From: Pandoraea communis
GTDB taxonomy: Bacteria; Pseudomonadota; Gammaproteobacteria; Burkholderiales; Burkholderiaceae
NCBI RefSeq assembly: GCF_902459745.1
Contig: NZ_CABPSJ010000001.1
Span: 620,001 to 684,000, forward strand
DNA: 64,000 nucleotides
Direction: 5' to 3'
Both the position numbers and the translations under genes were made by a program. Below are positions 45,303 to 54,500 of the stretch, piece after piece. The notes below the pieces were generated by a model, which worked only from the letters and a program-made list of their open reading frames with translations, was not told the DNA's origin and did not search any database. The first letter of the stretch is position 1. Each line of letters starts with the position of its first letter.

Positions 45303-47525
45303 ATGTCATCGGTTTCGAATCAACGCGCTATCCTTATCACGCCTCACTACGACCTCCCCCCCGCGGCCCGGCGCACTCGTCACTGCGCATCAGACCGTCT
45401 CGAAGCATCACGTCGCCGTCATTCACCTTCGGCTCGCGAGCATTTCACCACCACGTTTCTCGGGGCACGATGCACACGGGCATCTGCAGGTCTGCGTGAA
45501 ACGACATCACGTTGTTGCGACGATGCGCCGCAACAACCCGCCGCCGTCTGGCGCGCGGCTCTTGCGATGATGCTGATAACCCATCTCGCAACGCCTGCAG
45601 CCTCAGCGCTCCCGAATCGCCCCATCGGCGGCACCCCGCCCGATACCGAGCCCCCTGCCGATGGCTATCTCGCCCGCCATCCGTCGGATCATGCGCCCGA
45701 CGGCGGCGTCGCAATCGACCCCTCCGTTGTGGTACGCCGCATGGAACACTCGGTATTCAAATCCGAATACACGTTTCCCGAGATACTGCGCTCAGTGAGT
45801 TCGGCACGCGAGCCGTTTCGCCGTCTGGGCGAGTCGGTCGGCGACGCCATCGAGATCCTTCGCGAGCACGAGATGGCAACGAGTGTCCGTCAAGGACTCA
45901 CGGTAAGCGGCGAGGTCGTTGATATCGCTACGGGGTTCATCCCCGAAGTGCAACTCGCGCGACTGCCCGGCGAACTTGCCGGCGTGGTCGCGGACGGCCT
46001 CGACGGCAAGTTGCCAACCAGTGAGACGATTTCCGGCCTGATGCAAAACGGGGACCCACGCGCATTCGGCTCGCACATGCCCCCGCACGCGAGACGCCGG
46101 GTACAGCACCCGATGCGAAGCGAATTACCCGTCGAGCCAGTTGGCCCCCTCAATCGCGGACTTCATCCGATACCTCGCGCACACATGGCCGCTCGACGAA
46201 AGCTCTCCCCCGAGAACGAGGCCGAACCGAGCAGAGATGAGGTCGATGCGATCGATGCGATCGATGCGATCGATGCCGACCATTTCTTCCTTGCCTCCGA
46301 GCAAACGGACAACGCCCCTCCTGCGCCCGCAACGCCATTGCACATCGAGGGCGAGGCTGAGCACCTGCGCGGTTATGAAGAAGTGTTCACCGATGAGCAA
46401 TTGCCCTCAGGCGAGCGCCCGCGCCTGCTGTTGATAAAAGGCGAACGCTACATCGGCGGCGACGCTGGCTACTACCACGCGGTGCGCGGGCGCAGCGACG
46501 ATCATTGGTTGATCGACGCGCCGAGACGCGACAAGGCGCAGGTTCCCGTGACATTCGACAGGGCAAGCGGACAATGGCAGGCGCACGCCCCCCTTCGCCT
46601 GTGCGGAGGAGGTTGCGGCCAGAGCAAAGGCCTGTCGACGGATAGCATCGACGGGCGATATTCGGAAATCGAAGCGGCAGTCAGCCACCTTCACGACGAG
46701 AAAATGCAGTTGGCGATTCTGCATGGCATGGAGGAACTGGCTCATATGCATCTACTCCGAACGAACCGTCCCGACACGAGGGGTACCGGGGACAATTCGA
46801 TCATGACCCACCGCGCGGCGTTGCGCAAAGCGATGGAACATATTGATCGTTACGCACCGCTGGTGACGCAACAACGGCAAGCGGCAGAAGTCACGACCGG
46901 GTACTACTACTGGAACCACCACGCAGAGGCTTTTTGCCACGAGAACGCGGAAATCCTCTTCCATCAGTTGTTGCAGAATGGGGTATCGGAAGACCGGATT
47001 CGCATCATCAACATCACCCCGCAGCGCCGCTCGCCACACGTGCTCGTGCTCTATAGCGAGACGCACGATCTCACCACACTGCTCGATCTTGCGACGCCTC
47101 AGCCCCCCGTCTTCAATCACCGCGACGGCATCAGCGGCGCGACGTTCAGCGGCTTCATCTACATGAACAGGGGAACGACGATTCTGCTCGACCCATGGAG
47201 TACGACTAAAGCCATCGAATTCTCCCGTGCGCGCGACGAAAGCGACGTCATGCGAACGCTGGACGAGGCCTTCGCGGACATCGGGCACCAAAGCGGTCAG
47301 CCCTTCACGGTGTCGGTCACCCGGCCATTCGGCTCTCGCATCTTCGGCGCTCGCCAGCGCAGCATATCCAGCCTAAGCACTTACGGCAGCCCGGCAAGGC
47401 TCGGAAATACGTTTGGCGGCGAGGGCTCGGCCCCCTCACATCCCGAGCCGTTGCCTCCCCCCGAATCCGAGTCGAGCGACAGAGCCGATTCGGTGCCGAA
47501 CAACGATGCCGCCCCTCCCACCTGA
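45303..47525 (+). CDS. effector-like protein A: predicted exported Cys-His-Asp enzyme, unknown family
   Basis: A 740-residue protein, first of three tandem paralogues. Residues 1-80 are basic and poorly conserved; about 82-102 form a hydrophobic segment ending PAASA, like a signal peptide with a very long n-region. A helical block starts at KSEYTF (from K153). A middle domain with GYYHAVRG and a WLID motif leads to LRLCGGGC (Cys434, Cys438). The C-terminal domain has Cys545 in FCHEN, His579 in PHV and Asp630 in LLDPWS, which fits a papain/transglutaminase-like triad. The tail is Ser/Pro-rich. AGGAGAGGAG before ATG 45303 fixes the start. Function not established; a secreted protease, deamidase or transglutaminase is inferred. 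Confidence 0.75.
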   Translation: MSSVSNQRAILITPHYDLPPAARRTRHCASDRLEASRRRHSPSAREHFTTTFLGARCTRASAGLRETTSRCCDDAPQQPAAVWRAALAMMLITHLATPAASALPNRPIGGTPPDTEPPADGYLARHPSDHAPDGGVAIDPSVVVRRMEHSVFKSEYTFPEILRSVSSAREPFRRLGESVGDAIEILREHEMATSVRQGLTVSGEVVDIATGFIPEVQLARLPGELAGVVADGLDGKLPTSETISGLMQNGDPRAFGSHMPPHARRRVQHPMRSELPVEPVGPLNRGLHPIPRAHMAARRKLSPENEAEPSRDEVDAIDAIDAIDADHFFLASEQTDNAPPAPATPLHIEGEAEHLRGYEEVFTDEQLPSGERPRLLLIKGERYIGGDAGYYHAVRGRSDDHWLIDAPRRDKAQVPVTFDRASGQWQAHAPLRLCGGGCGQSKGLSTDSIDGRYSEIEAAVSHLHDEKMQLAILHGMEELAHMHLLRTNRPDTRGTGDNSIMTHRAALRKAMEHIDRYAPLVTQQRQAAEVTTGYYYWNHHAEAFCHENAEILFHQLLQNGVSEDRIRIINITPQRRSPHVLVLYSETHDLTTLLDLATPQPPVFNHRDGISGATFSGFIYMNRGTTILLDPWSTTKAIEFSRARDESDVMRTLDEAFADIGHQSGQPFTVSVTRPFGSRIFGARQRSISSLSTYGSPARLGNTFGGEGSAPSHPEPLPPPESESSDRADSVPNNDAAPPT
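46242..46277 (+). repeat. four 9-bp tandem repeats inside gene A
   Basis: The unit ATCGATGCG recurs four times (first and last with one change), encoding Val/Ile-Asp-Ala triplets in the linker before the middle domain. Being 9 bp, gain or loss of a unit keeps the frame. The same region in copy B has a related RIDAPDAPDDAD run. Confidence 0.85.
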
Positions 47526-47694
47526 TATGGCGTGGATTCCGTCGCCACCTTGCTGCGATGCGACGGAATCGATAACGCACGCAGCCGAAGCGCAAACACG
47601 CCATGTCAACCGATGGCAGTCTTCTCCATGGCAGGATCGGCATTGGGCCAGTCCAGCCACACTCACATTCAGCCTATCCTCGGGAGGTCATTTC

Positions 47695-49833
47695 ATGCGG
47701 TATTCGTCGCATTGTCGTGCGATCAATGCTCCCCCTTGTTACCAAGCCGACCGTCACCCGCCGTCTCGTGAAACACAGGCGTTCGCCACACCCGCCTTCC
47801 CTCACGCGTTGCAACGCACACGCAATGCGCGGAAATTCCCCGGCAGCACCCCATCGCACTGCACCTCCCCTGCAAGGGCCGGTGCAGCATCGCCCGGTCC
47901 CTGGTCGATCGCGTTTACCGTGATGCTGGTCGCCAATCTCATGGCACCCCCAGCCCTGGCAACCCCTATGCTTCCGCGTCAGCCAAATCGATGGCGGGAG
48001 GGAGATAGCCCTCACGACTTCACCACAACACTCCCGCCCGGGGAGCCGACGCAAGCCCAGCACGAAATCCAGAGACATCCCCTCGATCACCCACGGATCA
48101 AATCCAACTACACCTTTCAGGAGTTTCTCAGAGCCGTCGCCGCAGCCAGTGCGCCGTTCCGCAATCTTGGCAGAATGGTGGGTGACGCTTACGAGGCAAT
48201 GAGTGGCGACGAAGCGGACCCGTCGGCGATCGCGACGGCGCAGCGTGTCGGCAGCGTTGTCGATGCCGCGACCGGGCTGATTCCGAACGTTCAGATCACC
48301 CGGCTACCCGGACGTGTCGCCGATGCCGGCGCCGATGCCCTCGATGGCAAGCCGCCCCAATCGTCGAAGATCACCGACCTCCTGCAGTTTGGCGACCCTC
48401 GATCGTTCGGGGGCCAGGCGCCTGCGCCGCAGGACGCGCCGCCAGGTCAACCCGTGCTGCTCCGGCGTGTGCCTGTACCCGAGGCGGCCCCTGCTGACGG
48501 CATCGACGCCGGCCAGGTACCGGTGGACGGAAATCCGCCGGCGATACCGCCGGAAGCGGCCTCGCCGAACGACGTCGATTCCCTCAGTTCGCGCGTGTCC
48601 GCCGTTGACACTGCCGGCGTCAATCGCATCGATGCGCCGGATGCTCCCGATGACGCCGATAGCACGTTGCGCATCGAAGGCGAGCGCGAATACCTTCAGG
48701 GGTACGAACAAACGCTTCCGTCAGCGCAAGTTTCCACCGGATCGCGGCGGCAGTTGGTGGCGATTGAGGGCCGTCACTATCTCGTCGGAAAATCCGGCTA
48801 CTACCACGTGACACCTGGGCAGAGTGCCAACCAGTGGCTGATCAACGCGCCGCGCGGCACACGCGCGCAAATACCGGTGACATACGACACGCAGACGGAT
48901 GCATGGCGCGCAGACCCGCCGTTGCGTCTGTGCGGCGGCGGATGCGGCCCGAGCAGGGCGTCCTCACCGGACAGCGTCGACATAAGCAAGAACGGCGTCA
49001 CCGAGGCGATTCGCCATCTTGCCAACCGCGACGTGCACGACGCGATACTGCAGGCATACGGCGATCTGGCGCACTTGCACCTGATGCGCACCAACCGAGA
49101 AGACCTGCGGTCATTGCGCGACAACTCGATTGTCGAGCACCGCCGTATTCTGGTGCCGCAGTTGATGCGAATCGATCCGCATTCCACCTTGTTCGAACAG
49201 CAACGCGAGGCGGCTCTCATTACCGCGATCCACTATGACAACTACGTGGATAACAGTCTCCTTGACCTCAGCCCCGAGGCCTTCTGTCAGGAGAACGCGG
49301 AAATCCTCTTTCACTATCTGCTCGCGCGCGGGATTCCCGGCAACAACATCCGGATGCTTACCGTAAGGTCGCAAGGCCGGCCGCCCCACGTCATGGTGCT
49401 TTATACGGAGTCGGACCCGTTTATCGATCTGCTCGATCTGACGACGCCGCAGCCGCCCATCCTTGGCCAGGATGACGGCGTTTCGGGCGACGTGTTTGCG
49501 AGTGCCCTCTTCCTGTCTCGCGACTCCACCGTGCTGCTCGACCCTTGGAGCCGAATCAAGGCATCGTCGTTTCCATGGACCAACGACGTCGACGAAGTGA
49601 GACATGTGCTCGACATCGCACTGGCAGATACCGCGCGCATTCCCGGCAGCCCCTATACGGTATCTCTGACCCGGCCATACCCCGCGCCTCGGGAGCGCTC
49701 CGTATCCTTAAGCGGAAGTTCCACCAGCACGCGAAGCCGGAGTAGTTCGGCGGGCGACTCGGTACGCTCCGGCCCATCTCACCAAGACCCGCCAGGCGCA
49801 TCACAGAAAGGCGACTACGGCACGCCGCTTTGA
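47695..49833 (+). CDS. effector-like protein B: predicted exported Cys-His-Asp enzyme, unknown family
   Basis: A 712-residue paralogue of the genes on either side. After a basic N-terminal 68 residues comes a hydrophobic segment at about 70-89 (WSIAFTVMLVANLMAPPALA), then the helical block from K136 (KSNYTFQEFLRAV), a middle domain with GYYHVTPGQSANQWLI and LRLCGGGC (Cys413, Cys417), and the C-terminal domain with Cys531 in FCQEN, His565 in PHV and Asp616 in LLDPWS. Triad spacing (34 and 51) equals that of copies A and C. CGGGAGGTCATTTC precedes ATG 47695. It starts 169 bases after copy A; no gene lies between. Function inferred as for copy A. Confidence 0.75.
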   Translation: MRYSSHCRAINAPPCYQADRHPPSRETQAFATPAFPHALQRTRNARKFPGSTPSHCTSPARAGAASPGPWSIAFTVMLVANLMAPPALATPMLPRQPNRWREGDSPHDFTTTLPPGEPTQAQHEIQRHPLDHPRIKSNYTFQEFLRAVAAASAPFRNLGRMVGDAYEAMSGDEADPSAIATAQRVGSVVDAATGLIPNVQITRLPGRVADAGADALDGKPPQSSKITDLLQFGDPRSFGGQAPAPQDAPPGQPVLLRRVPVPEAAPADGIDAGQVPVDGNPPAIPPEAASPNDVDSLSSRVSAVDTAGVNRIDAPDAPDDADSTLRIEGEREYLQGYEQTLPSAQVSTGSRRQLVAIEGRHYLVGKSGYYHVTPGQSANQWLINAPRGTRAQIPVTYDTQTDAWRADPPLRLCGGGCGPSRASSPDSVDISKNGVTEAIRHLANRDVHDAILQAYGDLAHLHLMRTNREDLRSLRDNSIVEHRRILVPQLMRIDPHSTLFEQQREAALITAIHYDNYVDNSLLDLSPEAFCQENAEILFHYLLARGIPGNNIRMLTVRSQGRPPHVMVLYTESDPFIDLLDLTTPQPPILGQDDGVSGDVFASALFLSRDSTVLLDPWSRIKASSFPWTNDVDEVRHVLDIALADTARIPGSPYTVSLTRPYPAPRERSVSLSGSSTSTRSRSSSAGDSVRSGPSHQDPPGASQKGDYGTPL

Positions 49834-50177
49834 CCCCGGCTTGACCATCGCCCCCGGAGCACTTGCGCACAGGCGGCGTCGATGCCGTCCGTGAGCCGCC
49901 GGGGGGCGTCCCTCTCGCCGTGTCGCACACCCTACGGAGATGTGGTCGTGCCATATCTGTCCTGTCATCGCCTCACCAACACAGCACGGGCGGCCGCGGC
50001 AATGAGATGCACCTGGGAAGCGCCGGAGACTCAGACCCGGACGGCTCGGGCCGCACATCGTCCGCATCCGGCACGAATGGCGGCGTCGCCGTATAGCGGC
50101 CCGACGATCTACGACTCGCCTCATCTCCGGCCTTCCGCACGTCAGCGCTTCGGCGCTTCAGCCATTTGGAGGGGTTC
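49834..50177 (+). other. intergenic region between copies B and C
   Basis: 344 bases. No intact gene fits. A short frame from about 49948 (GTGCCATATCTGTCCTGTCA) resembles the beginning of copies B and C in length and composition and could be a decayed N-terminus, but the similarity is weak. CAGCCATTTGGAGGGG at the end is the leader of copy C. Confidence 0.4.
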
Positions 50178-52295
50178 ATGCCCATTGCTTCGCACCACCA
50201 CGTCACGCGTCATTCTCCGTGTTACGGCCTCCCTCATCCCCTTCGGCACCAAGAGAGCGCGACCAATGCCACGGCGGGGTTTCCTCGCACCTTCCGCAAC
50301 GCGCGCTGTGTGCCTTCCGAGATCGGGTCGCGCACGCTACTGCATCCCCGGCACATGGACACCGGCCGAGCGCCGCGCAACACGATCTGGCCCGCTGCGC
50401 TCGCCATCATGCTGGTCTCCAATCTTGCCGCCTCTGCGTCCAGCGACGTGTCACGAAGCGCATTTCACGGGGACGACAACAACGAAGCGACGGGGCCTCA
50501 CTCCCGTGCGTTCAACCCCGGCCCGCAACTCGCCGTCGAGGTGCCTTTATCCTCAATGCCCGACGACGTGATCGTCAGGCCCGTGCAACGTGCTTCGCCG
50601 ATCAAATCCGAGTACACCTTTCAGGAGTTCCTCAAGGCGGTGTCCAAGACAAGCGCCCCATTCCAGCACCTCGGGGAAGCGATGGGTGATGCCTATGAAA
50701 TACTCAGCGGGCAGACCGTCGGCCCGGACGTGCGCGACGGCGTTCAAAATGGCGCAGATGCGCTGGACGTCGCGACCGGACTACTGCCACAGGTCCGTCT
50801 AGCGCGCCTGCCCGGCGATCTTGCAGGCATCGTCAGCGATGAACTGGAAGGCAAGGGCTTCGATTCTGAAAAGCTCGTTGGTATTCTGCAATTCGCCGAT
50901 CCGCGCACGCTGGGATCGGATCCCCTGCATCCCGCCGGCTCGCGTGTGCCGATTCACTCGCCGCCAGTGCCTCTGCCTGAGGAAAGTACTCAGACGGCGC
51001 ATCATTCCGACCCGTTACGCCCTGAACCGAGTCGCGTCCGATCCGGCGCACACGAGAGCATTGATGCGGCTAACGCTCAAGACGTGCCACCGCCGGCTTC
51101 CGGCCGCGTAGGCGGCCCCGCGTGGGCGTCCCCCCCGCGCATCGTGGGTGAGCAGGAACATTTGCAAGGCTATGCACAAATATTGTCGGCGGATCGGCTT
51201 CCTGCTGCCGAGCCGTCGCGTGTCGTGCTGGTGGATGGACACCACTACCTGAGGGGCGAAGCTGGCTACTACCAGGCACAGCCCGGCCTCAGCGCCGATC
51301 ATTGGCTTGTCGAAGCGCCCAAGGGCAGCGACAGGCGGGCGCAAGTGCCGGTAACGTATGACGAAAGCACTGGAGAGTGGCACGCGCACGCGCCTCTGCG
51401 ACTGTGCGGTGGCGGGTGTGCTTCGAGCAAGGTCGATCATCCGTATGACAGCGTGGTCGATAGCGTTGAAGATGTGGCCAGCACTATTCAACATATCCCC
51501 GACCAAACTACGCGACAAGCCATTCCAGAAGCACTTTTCGCCTTGGGGGAACTGAGTCTGCGGCGATCGAATCGCGCCGATCTGCGAGCGCTTCGCGACA
51601 ATTCGATCATCAATCACCGTGCCGCCCTGCGCGCTAGCATGAGGGAAAACATTGATCCGAACTTGCCTTTGATAAAACAGCAATGCATCGCGTCCGAGAT
51701 CACGGCAATGTATTACTCGTGGAACCCTGCGGCCGAGGCATTTTGTCAAGAGAACTCTGAAATTCTCTTTTTTAACCTGCGCCGGAACGGCCTATCGAGA
51801 AGTCAACTTCGTATGATCACGATCAAGCCGAAAAACCGACCACCCCACGTCATGGTAATTTACTCGGACTCCAAACAATTTATCGAACTGATGGACCGTT
51901 CCACACCGCAGCCACCGAACGTGAGGCACCCGGATGGCCTCAGCCACGAACTTTTCCGGGAGGCTGTCTACCTGACACGTCAATCGACAGTACTTCTCGA
52001 TCCGTGGAGCACCACAAAGGCAATCTCGTTCGCCAGCGCAACGAGTCCGATCGATGCAGGACGCCTCATCAACCAGGCACTGATCGACATCGGACATACA
52101 CCAGGGCATCCGTACACGGTTTCCGTCACGCGTCCGCTGGGCATTCACAGGGTCACGGTGAGAGACCGGGGAAATTCGTTGAACTCCGACAGCGCGTCGA
52201 GTCAATCGGCGGCGAGCACCACAAGCCAGGGCGGCAGCCCGACGCCCGGAGATGCATTGCCATCGCTCCTGGAAGACGCCGAGTCTTCGGATTAA
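50178..52295 (+). CDS. effector-like protein C: predicted exported Cys-His-Asp enzyme, unknown family
   Basis: A 705-residue third paralogue. Basic N-terminus to about 66, hydrophobic segment at 69-88 (TIWPAALAIMLVSNLAASAS), the helical block from K143 (KSEYTFQEFLKAV), the middle domain with GYYQAQPGLSADHWLV and LRLCGGGC (Cys410, Cys414), and the C-terminal domain with Cys523 in FCQEN, His557 in PHV and Asp608 in LLDPWS at the same 34/51 spacing. The Ser-rich tail (SDSASSQSAASTTSQGG) ends the protein. TTTGGAGGGG before ATG 50178 supports the start. The third gene in the set converges on the dehydrogenase gene at 52362. Confidence 0.75.
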   Translation: MPIASHHHVTRHSPCYGLPHPLRHQESATNATAGFPRTFRNARCVPSEIGSRTLLHPRHMDTGRAPRNTIWPAALAIMLVSNLAASASSDVSRSAFHGDDNNEATGPHSRAFNPGPQLAVEVPLSSMPDDVIVRPVQRASPIKSEYTFQEFLKAVSKTSAPFQHLGEAMGDAYEILSGQTVGPDVRDGVQNGADALDVATGLLPQVRLARLPGDLAGIVSDELEGKGFDSEKLVGILQFADPRTLGSDPLHPAGSRVPIHSPPVPLPEESTQTAHHSDPLRPEPSRVRSGAHESIDAANAQDVPPPASGRVGGPAWASPPRIVGEQEHLQGYAQILSADRLPAAEPSRVVLVDGHHYLRGEAGYYQAQPGLSADHWLVEAPKGSDRRAQVPVTYDESTGEWHAHAPLRLCGGGCASSKVDHPYDSVVDSVEDVASTIQHIPDQTTRQAIPEALFALGELSLRRSNRADLRALRDNSIINHRAALRASMRENIDPNLPLIKQQCIASEITAMYYSWNPAAEAFCQENSEILFFNLRRNGLSRSQLRMITIKPKNRPPHVMVIYSDSKQFIELMDRSTPQPPNVRHPDGLSHELFREAVYLTRQSTVLLDPWSTTKAISFASATSPIDAGRLINQALIDIGHTPGHPYTVSVTRPLGIHRVTVRDRGNSLNSDSASSQSAASTTSQGGSPTPGDALPSLLEDAESSD

Positions 52296-52315
52296 CACTC
52301 GGCCAATGCCCGTCG

Positions 52316-52336
52316 CCGGCGCGATGCCCGCGCCGG
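52316..52336. terminator. GC hairpin between copy C and the converging dehydrogenase gene
   Basis: CCGGCGC (52316-52322) pairs with GCGCCGG (52330-52336) over a seven-base loop. No U run, so termination is possible but unproven. Confidence 0.45.
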
Positions 52337-52361
52337 TGCGTCCCGCCCCTTCACATCGTCG

Positions 52362-53210
52362 TCAATACGTGTACACGCCACGCCCGGTCTTGCGGCCGAG
52401 GTACCCGGCGGCGACCATCTCCTTGAGCAACGGACACGGACGATACTTCGAGTCCGCGAATTCTTCGTAGTAGACGTTCATCACGGACAGGCACACGTCC
52501 AGACCGATCATGTCGGCGAGCGCGAGCGGTCCGATCGGATGGTTGCAGCCGAGCTTCATGCCTTCGTCGATCTCTTCGGGCGACGCGAGATGTTCTGCCA
52601 GCACGAAGAACGCCTCGTTGATCATCGGCACCAGAATGCGATTGACGACGAAGCCTGGTGCGTTCTTCACCGTAATCGGCGACTTGCCGAGCTGGCGCGC
52701 GAGCGCGTCGACACGGGCGTGCGTCTCGTCGCTCGTCTGCAAACCACGAATGATCTCCACGAGCGCCATGAGCGGCACCGGATTGAAGAAGTGCATGCCG
52801 ATGAACTGGTCCGGCTTGGCGACCACTGCCGCGAGTTTGGTAATCGAGATCGACGACGTGTTCGACGCGAGAATCGCATCGGCCTTCGTCACGCCCTCGA
52901 GCTGCTTGAGGATCTTGATCTTCAGATCGAAGTTCTCGGTGGCCGCCTCGATCACGATGTCGGCGTTGGCAAGCGCCGCGTGGTCGGTTGCCGTCGAAAC
53001 TCTTGCGAGCGCCGCCGCTTTGTCGGCCGCAGTGAGCTTGTCTTTCTTGATGAGGCGGTCGAGACTGCCGGATATCGTCGCCACACCCTTTTGCACGGCC
53101 GCATCGCTGATGTCGACCATCGTCACCGGCAAGCCGGCCACCGCACAGGCCTGTGCGATGCCGTTACCCATCGTGCCTGCGCCAATGATGCCTACGTGTT
53201 GAATCGTCAT
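52362..53210 (-). CDS. 3-hydroxybutyryl-CoA dehydrogenase
   Basis: A 282-residue 3-hydroxyacyl-CoA dehydrogenase: N-terminal Rossmann motif VGIIGAGTMGNGIAQ, then IVIEAATENFDLKI, SNTSSISITKLA and the catalytic His in GMHFFNPVPLMALVEII; the C-terminal helical domain has GFVVNRILVPMINEAF. It interconverts (S)-3-hydroxybutyryl-CoA and acetoacetyl-CoA with NAD(P). Close in type to Hbd/PaaH. Start at 53210 by family N-terminus; an upstream extension to 53444 is not family-like. Confidence 0.95.
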   Translation of the reverse strand: MTIQHVGIIGAGTMGNGIAQACAVAGLPVTMVDISDAAVQKGVATISGSLDRLIKKDKLTAADKAAALARVSTATDHAALANADIVIEAATENFDLKIKILKQLEGVTKADAILASNTSSISITKLAAVVAKPDQFIGMHFFNPVPLMALVEIIRGLQTSDETHARVDALARQLGKSPITVKNAPGFVVNRILVPMINEAFFVLAEHLASPEEIDEGMKLGCNHPIGPLALADMIGLDVCLSVMNVYYEEFADSKYRPCPLLKEMVAAGYLGRKTGRGVYTY

Positions 53211-53459
53211 GTCGTCTCTGCTCCGTTTGTGCTGAAAGGTGGCGGGAATACCGTCTTGCGCGGTGCACAAATCATAGCGCGGGCGCGTCGGATCGGTGAC
53301 ACATGAAACCGCTGTGCGAAACGCTCTGGCGCCGATGCGCGGTATGCCGGGCGCACCGGCATCGGTCAACGAACGAAGGGGGCAGACGCGCCCAAACGGC
53401 GTCAGCCCCCTTCGATGATCTTCCCCGGCACGCGTCTCGCTCACGCGTGCGCCGGAACA

Positions 53460-54500
53460 TCAGAACTTCATGCGAACGCCGCCGCCGAAGGTGTCGCCGC
53501 CCGAGAGCGAACTCACCTTATCGTTCATGTAGGCAGCGTAAATGTCGGTGCGCTTCGACAGGTTGTAGTCGTAGCCGAGCGCCCACGTCTTGCGATTGAC
53601 GTTGCTCGCGCCCGAACTCTTCATGTATGCGTACGAAGCCAGCACGCTGCCACCGCCCACCGGCACGGACACGCCGAGCTGACCGCCGTTCTCCGACACA
53701 CCGCCGCCGGTGACGTTGTTGCGGATGTACTGATACTGGCCGAAGAGCTTCACGACCTGGAAGTCATACGTCGCGCCCAGTTGCACGGCCTGCTGGCTGC
53801 GAAAGCCTGCCATGCCGGCGAGGTCGTCGGGCTGCGAGTCGAACTTCACCTGCTGATAGGCGACGGTCGCGGCAAACGGACCGTTGAAGTACAGCGCCGA
53901 CGCGCTCCACTTGTTCTGCCCGGTTTCACCGGCCTTGTTGCCGAACGCGTACGACGCGCTTCCCGACAGCCCCTTGAAGTTCGGCGTCGTGTACATCACG
54001 GCGTTGCTCCAGCCGGAGTCGCCCACAATGCCCTGACCGGCCTGGCCGATATACGTGTGGAACACCATCGGGCTGAAGGTGTACGAATCGACGAACGGGT
54101 TGAACAGAATCGTCGAGACAAAGTACGACGTGGTGAGACGGCCCATCGTGACCGTGCCTGCGGTGTCCGACGACAGACCGACGTACGCGTTGCGCGAGAA
54201 CATCGTGTCACCCTGGAAACGGCCGTACTGACCGTTCTGCGGACGGAAGAAGTCTTCGAGCACGAACACGGCCTTCAGGCCACCGCCAAGATCTTCGCTA
54301 CCCTTCATGCCCCAGTAAGACGTCGACATGCCGCCGCCGCCCTGCGTCCAGGCGCGATTGCCCCCCGGATTCTTGACCGCACCCACCCAGGCGTCGACCT
54401 GACCGTACAGCGTGACGTTCGATTGTGCGAATGCCGGTGCGCTCACACACGCCCCCAGAACGAGTGCCCCGCCGATGCCCTTGGCCATGCTTCGCTTCAT
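53460..54500 (-). CDS. Gram-negative porin, second copy
   Basis: A 346-residue trimeric-type porin. Signal peptide to PAFAQ, then SNVTLYGQVDAWVGAV, RNAYVGLSSDTAGTVTMGRL and ALGYDYNLSKRTDIYAAYM, ending GVRMKF with terminal Phe. It shares the SNVTLYG start with the porin at 30338 but differs in most loops. AAGGAGAAGTCA upstream of the ATG is a strong ribosome-binding site. Confidence 0.94.
   Translation of the reverse strand: MKRSMAKGIGGALVLGACVSAPAFAQSNVTLYGQVDAWVGAVKNPGGNRAWTQGGGGMSTSYWGMKGSEDLGGGLKAVFVLEDFFRPQNGQYGRFQGDTMFSRNAYVGLSSDTAGTVTMGRLTTSYFVSTILFNPFVDSYTFSPMVFHTYIGQAGQGIVGDSGWSNAVMYTTPNFKGLSGSASYAFGNKAGETGQNKWSASALYFNGPFAATVAYQQVKFDSQPDDLAGMAGFRSQQAVQLGATYDFQVVKLFGQYQYIRNNVTGGGVSENGGQLGVSVPVGGGSVLASYAYMKSSGASNVNRKTWALGYDYNLSKRTDIYAAYMNDKVSSLSGGDTFGGGVRMKF

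Noticed and set aside
46242-46277. Tandem repeats as a possible CRISPR array
   Set aside because: The 9-bp units are contiguous, without spacers, and encode amino acids in frame.
53425-53453. GC-rich hairpin after the second porin gene
   Set aside because: CCGG-CACGCGT and ACGCGTG-CGCCGG form a bulged stem but there is no U run on either strand, so it was not called a terminator.
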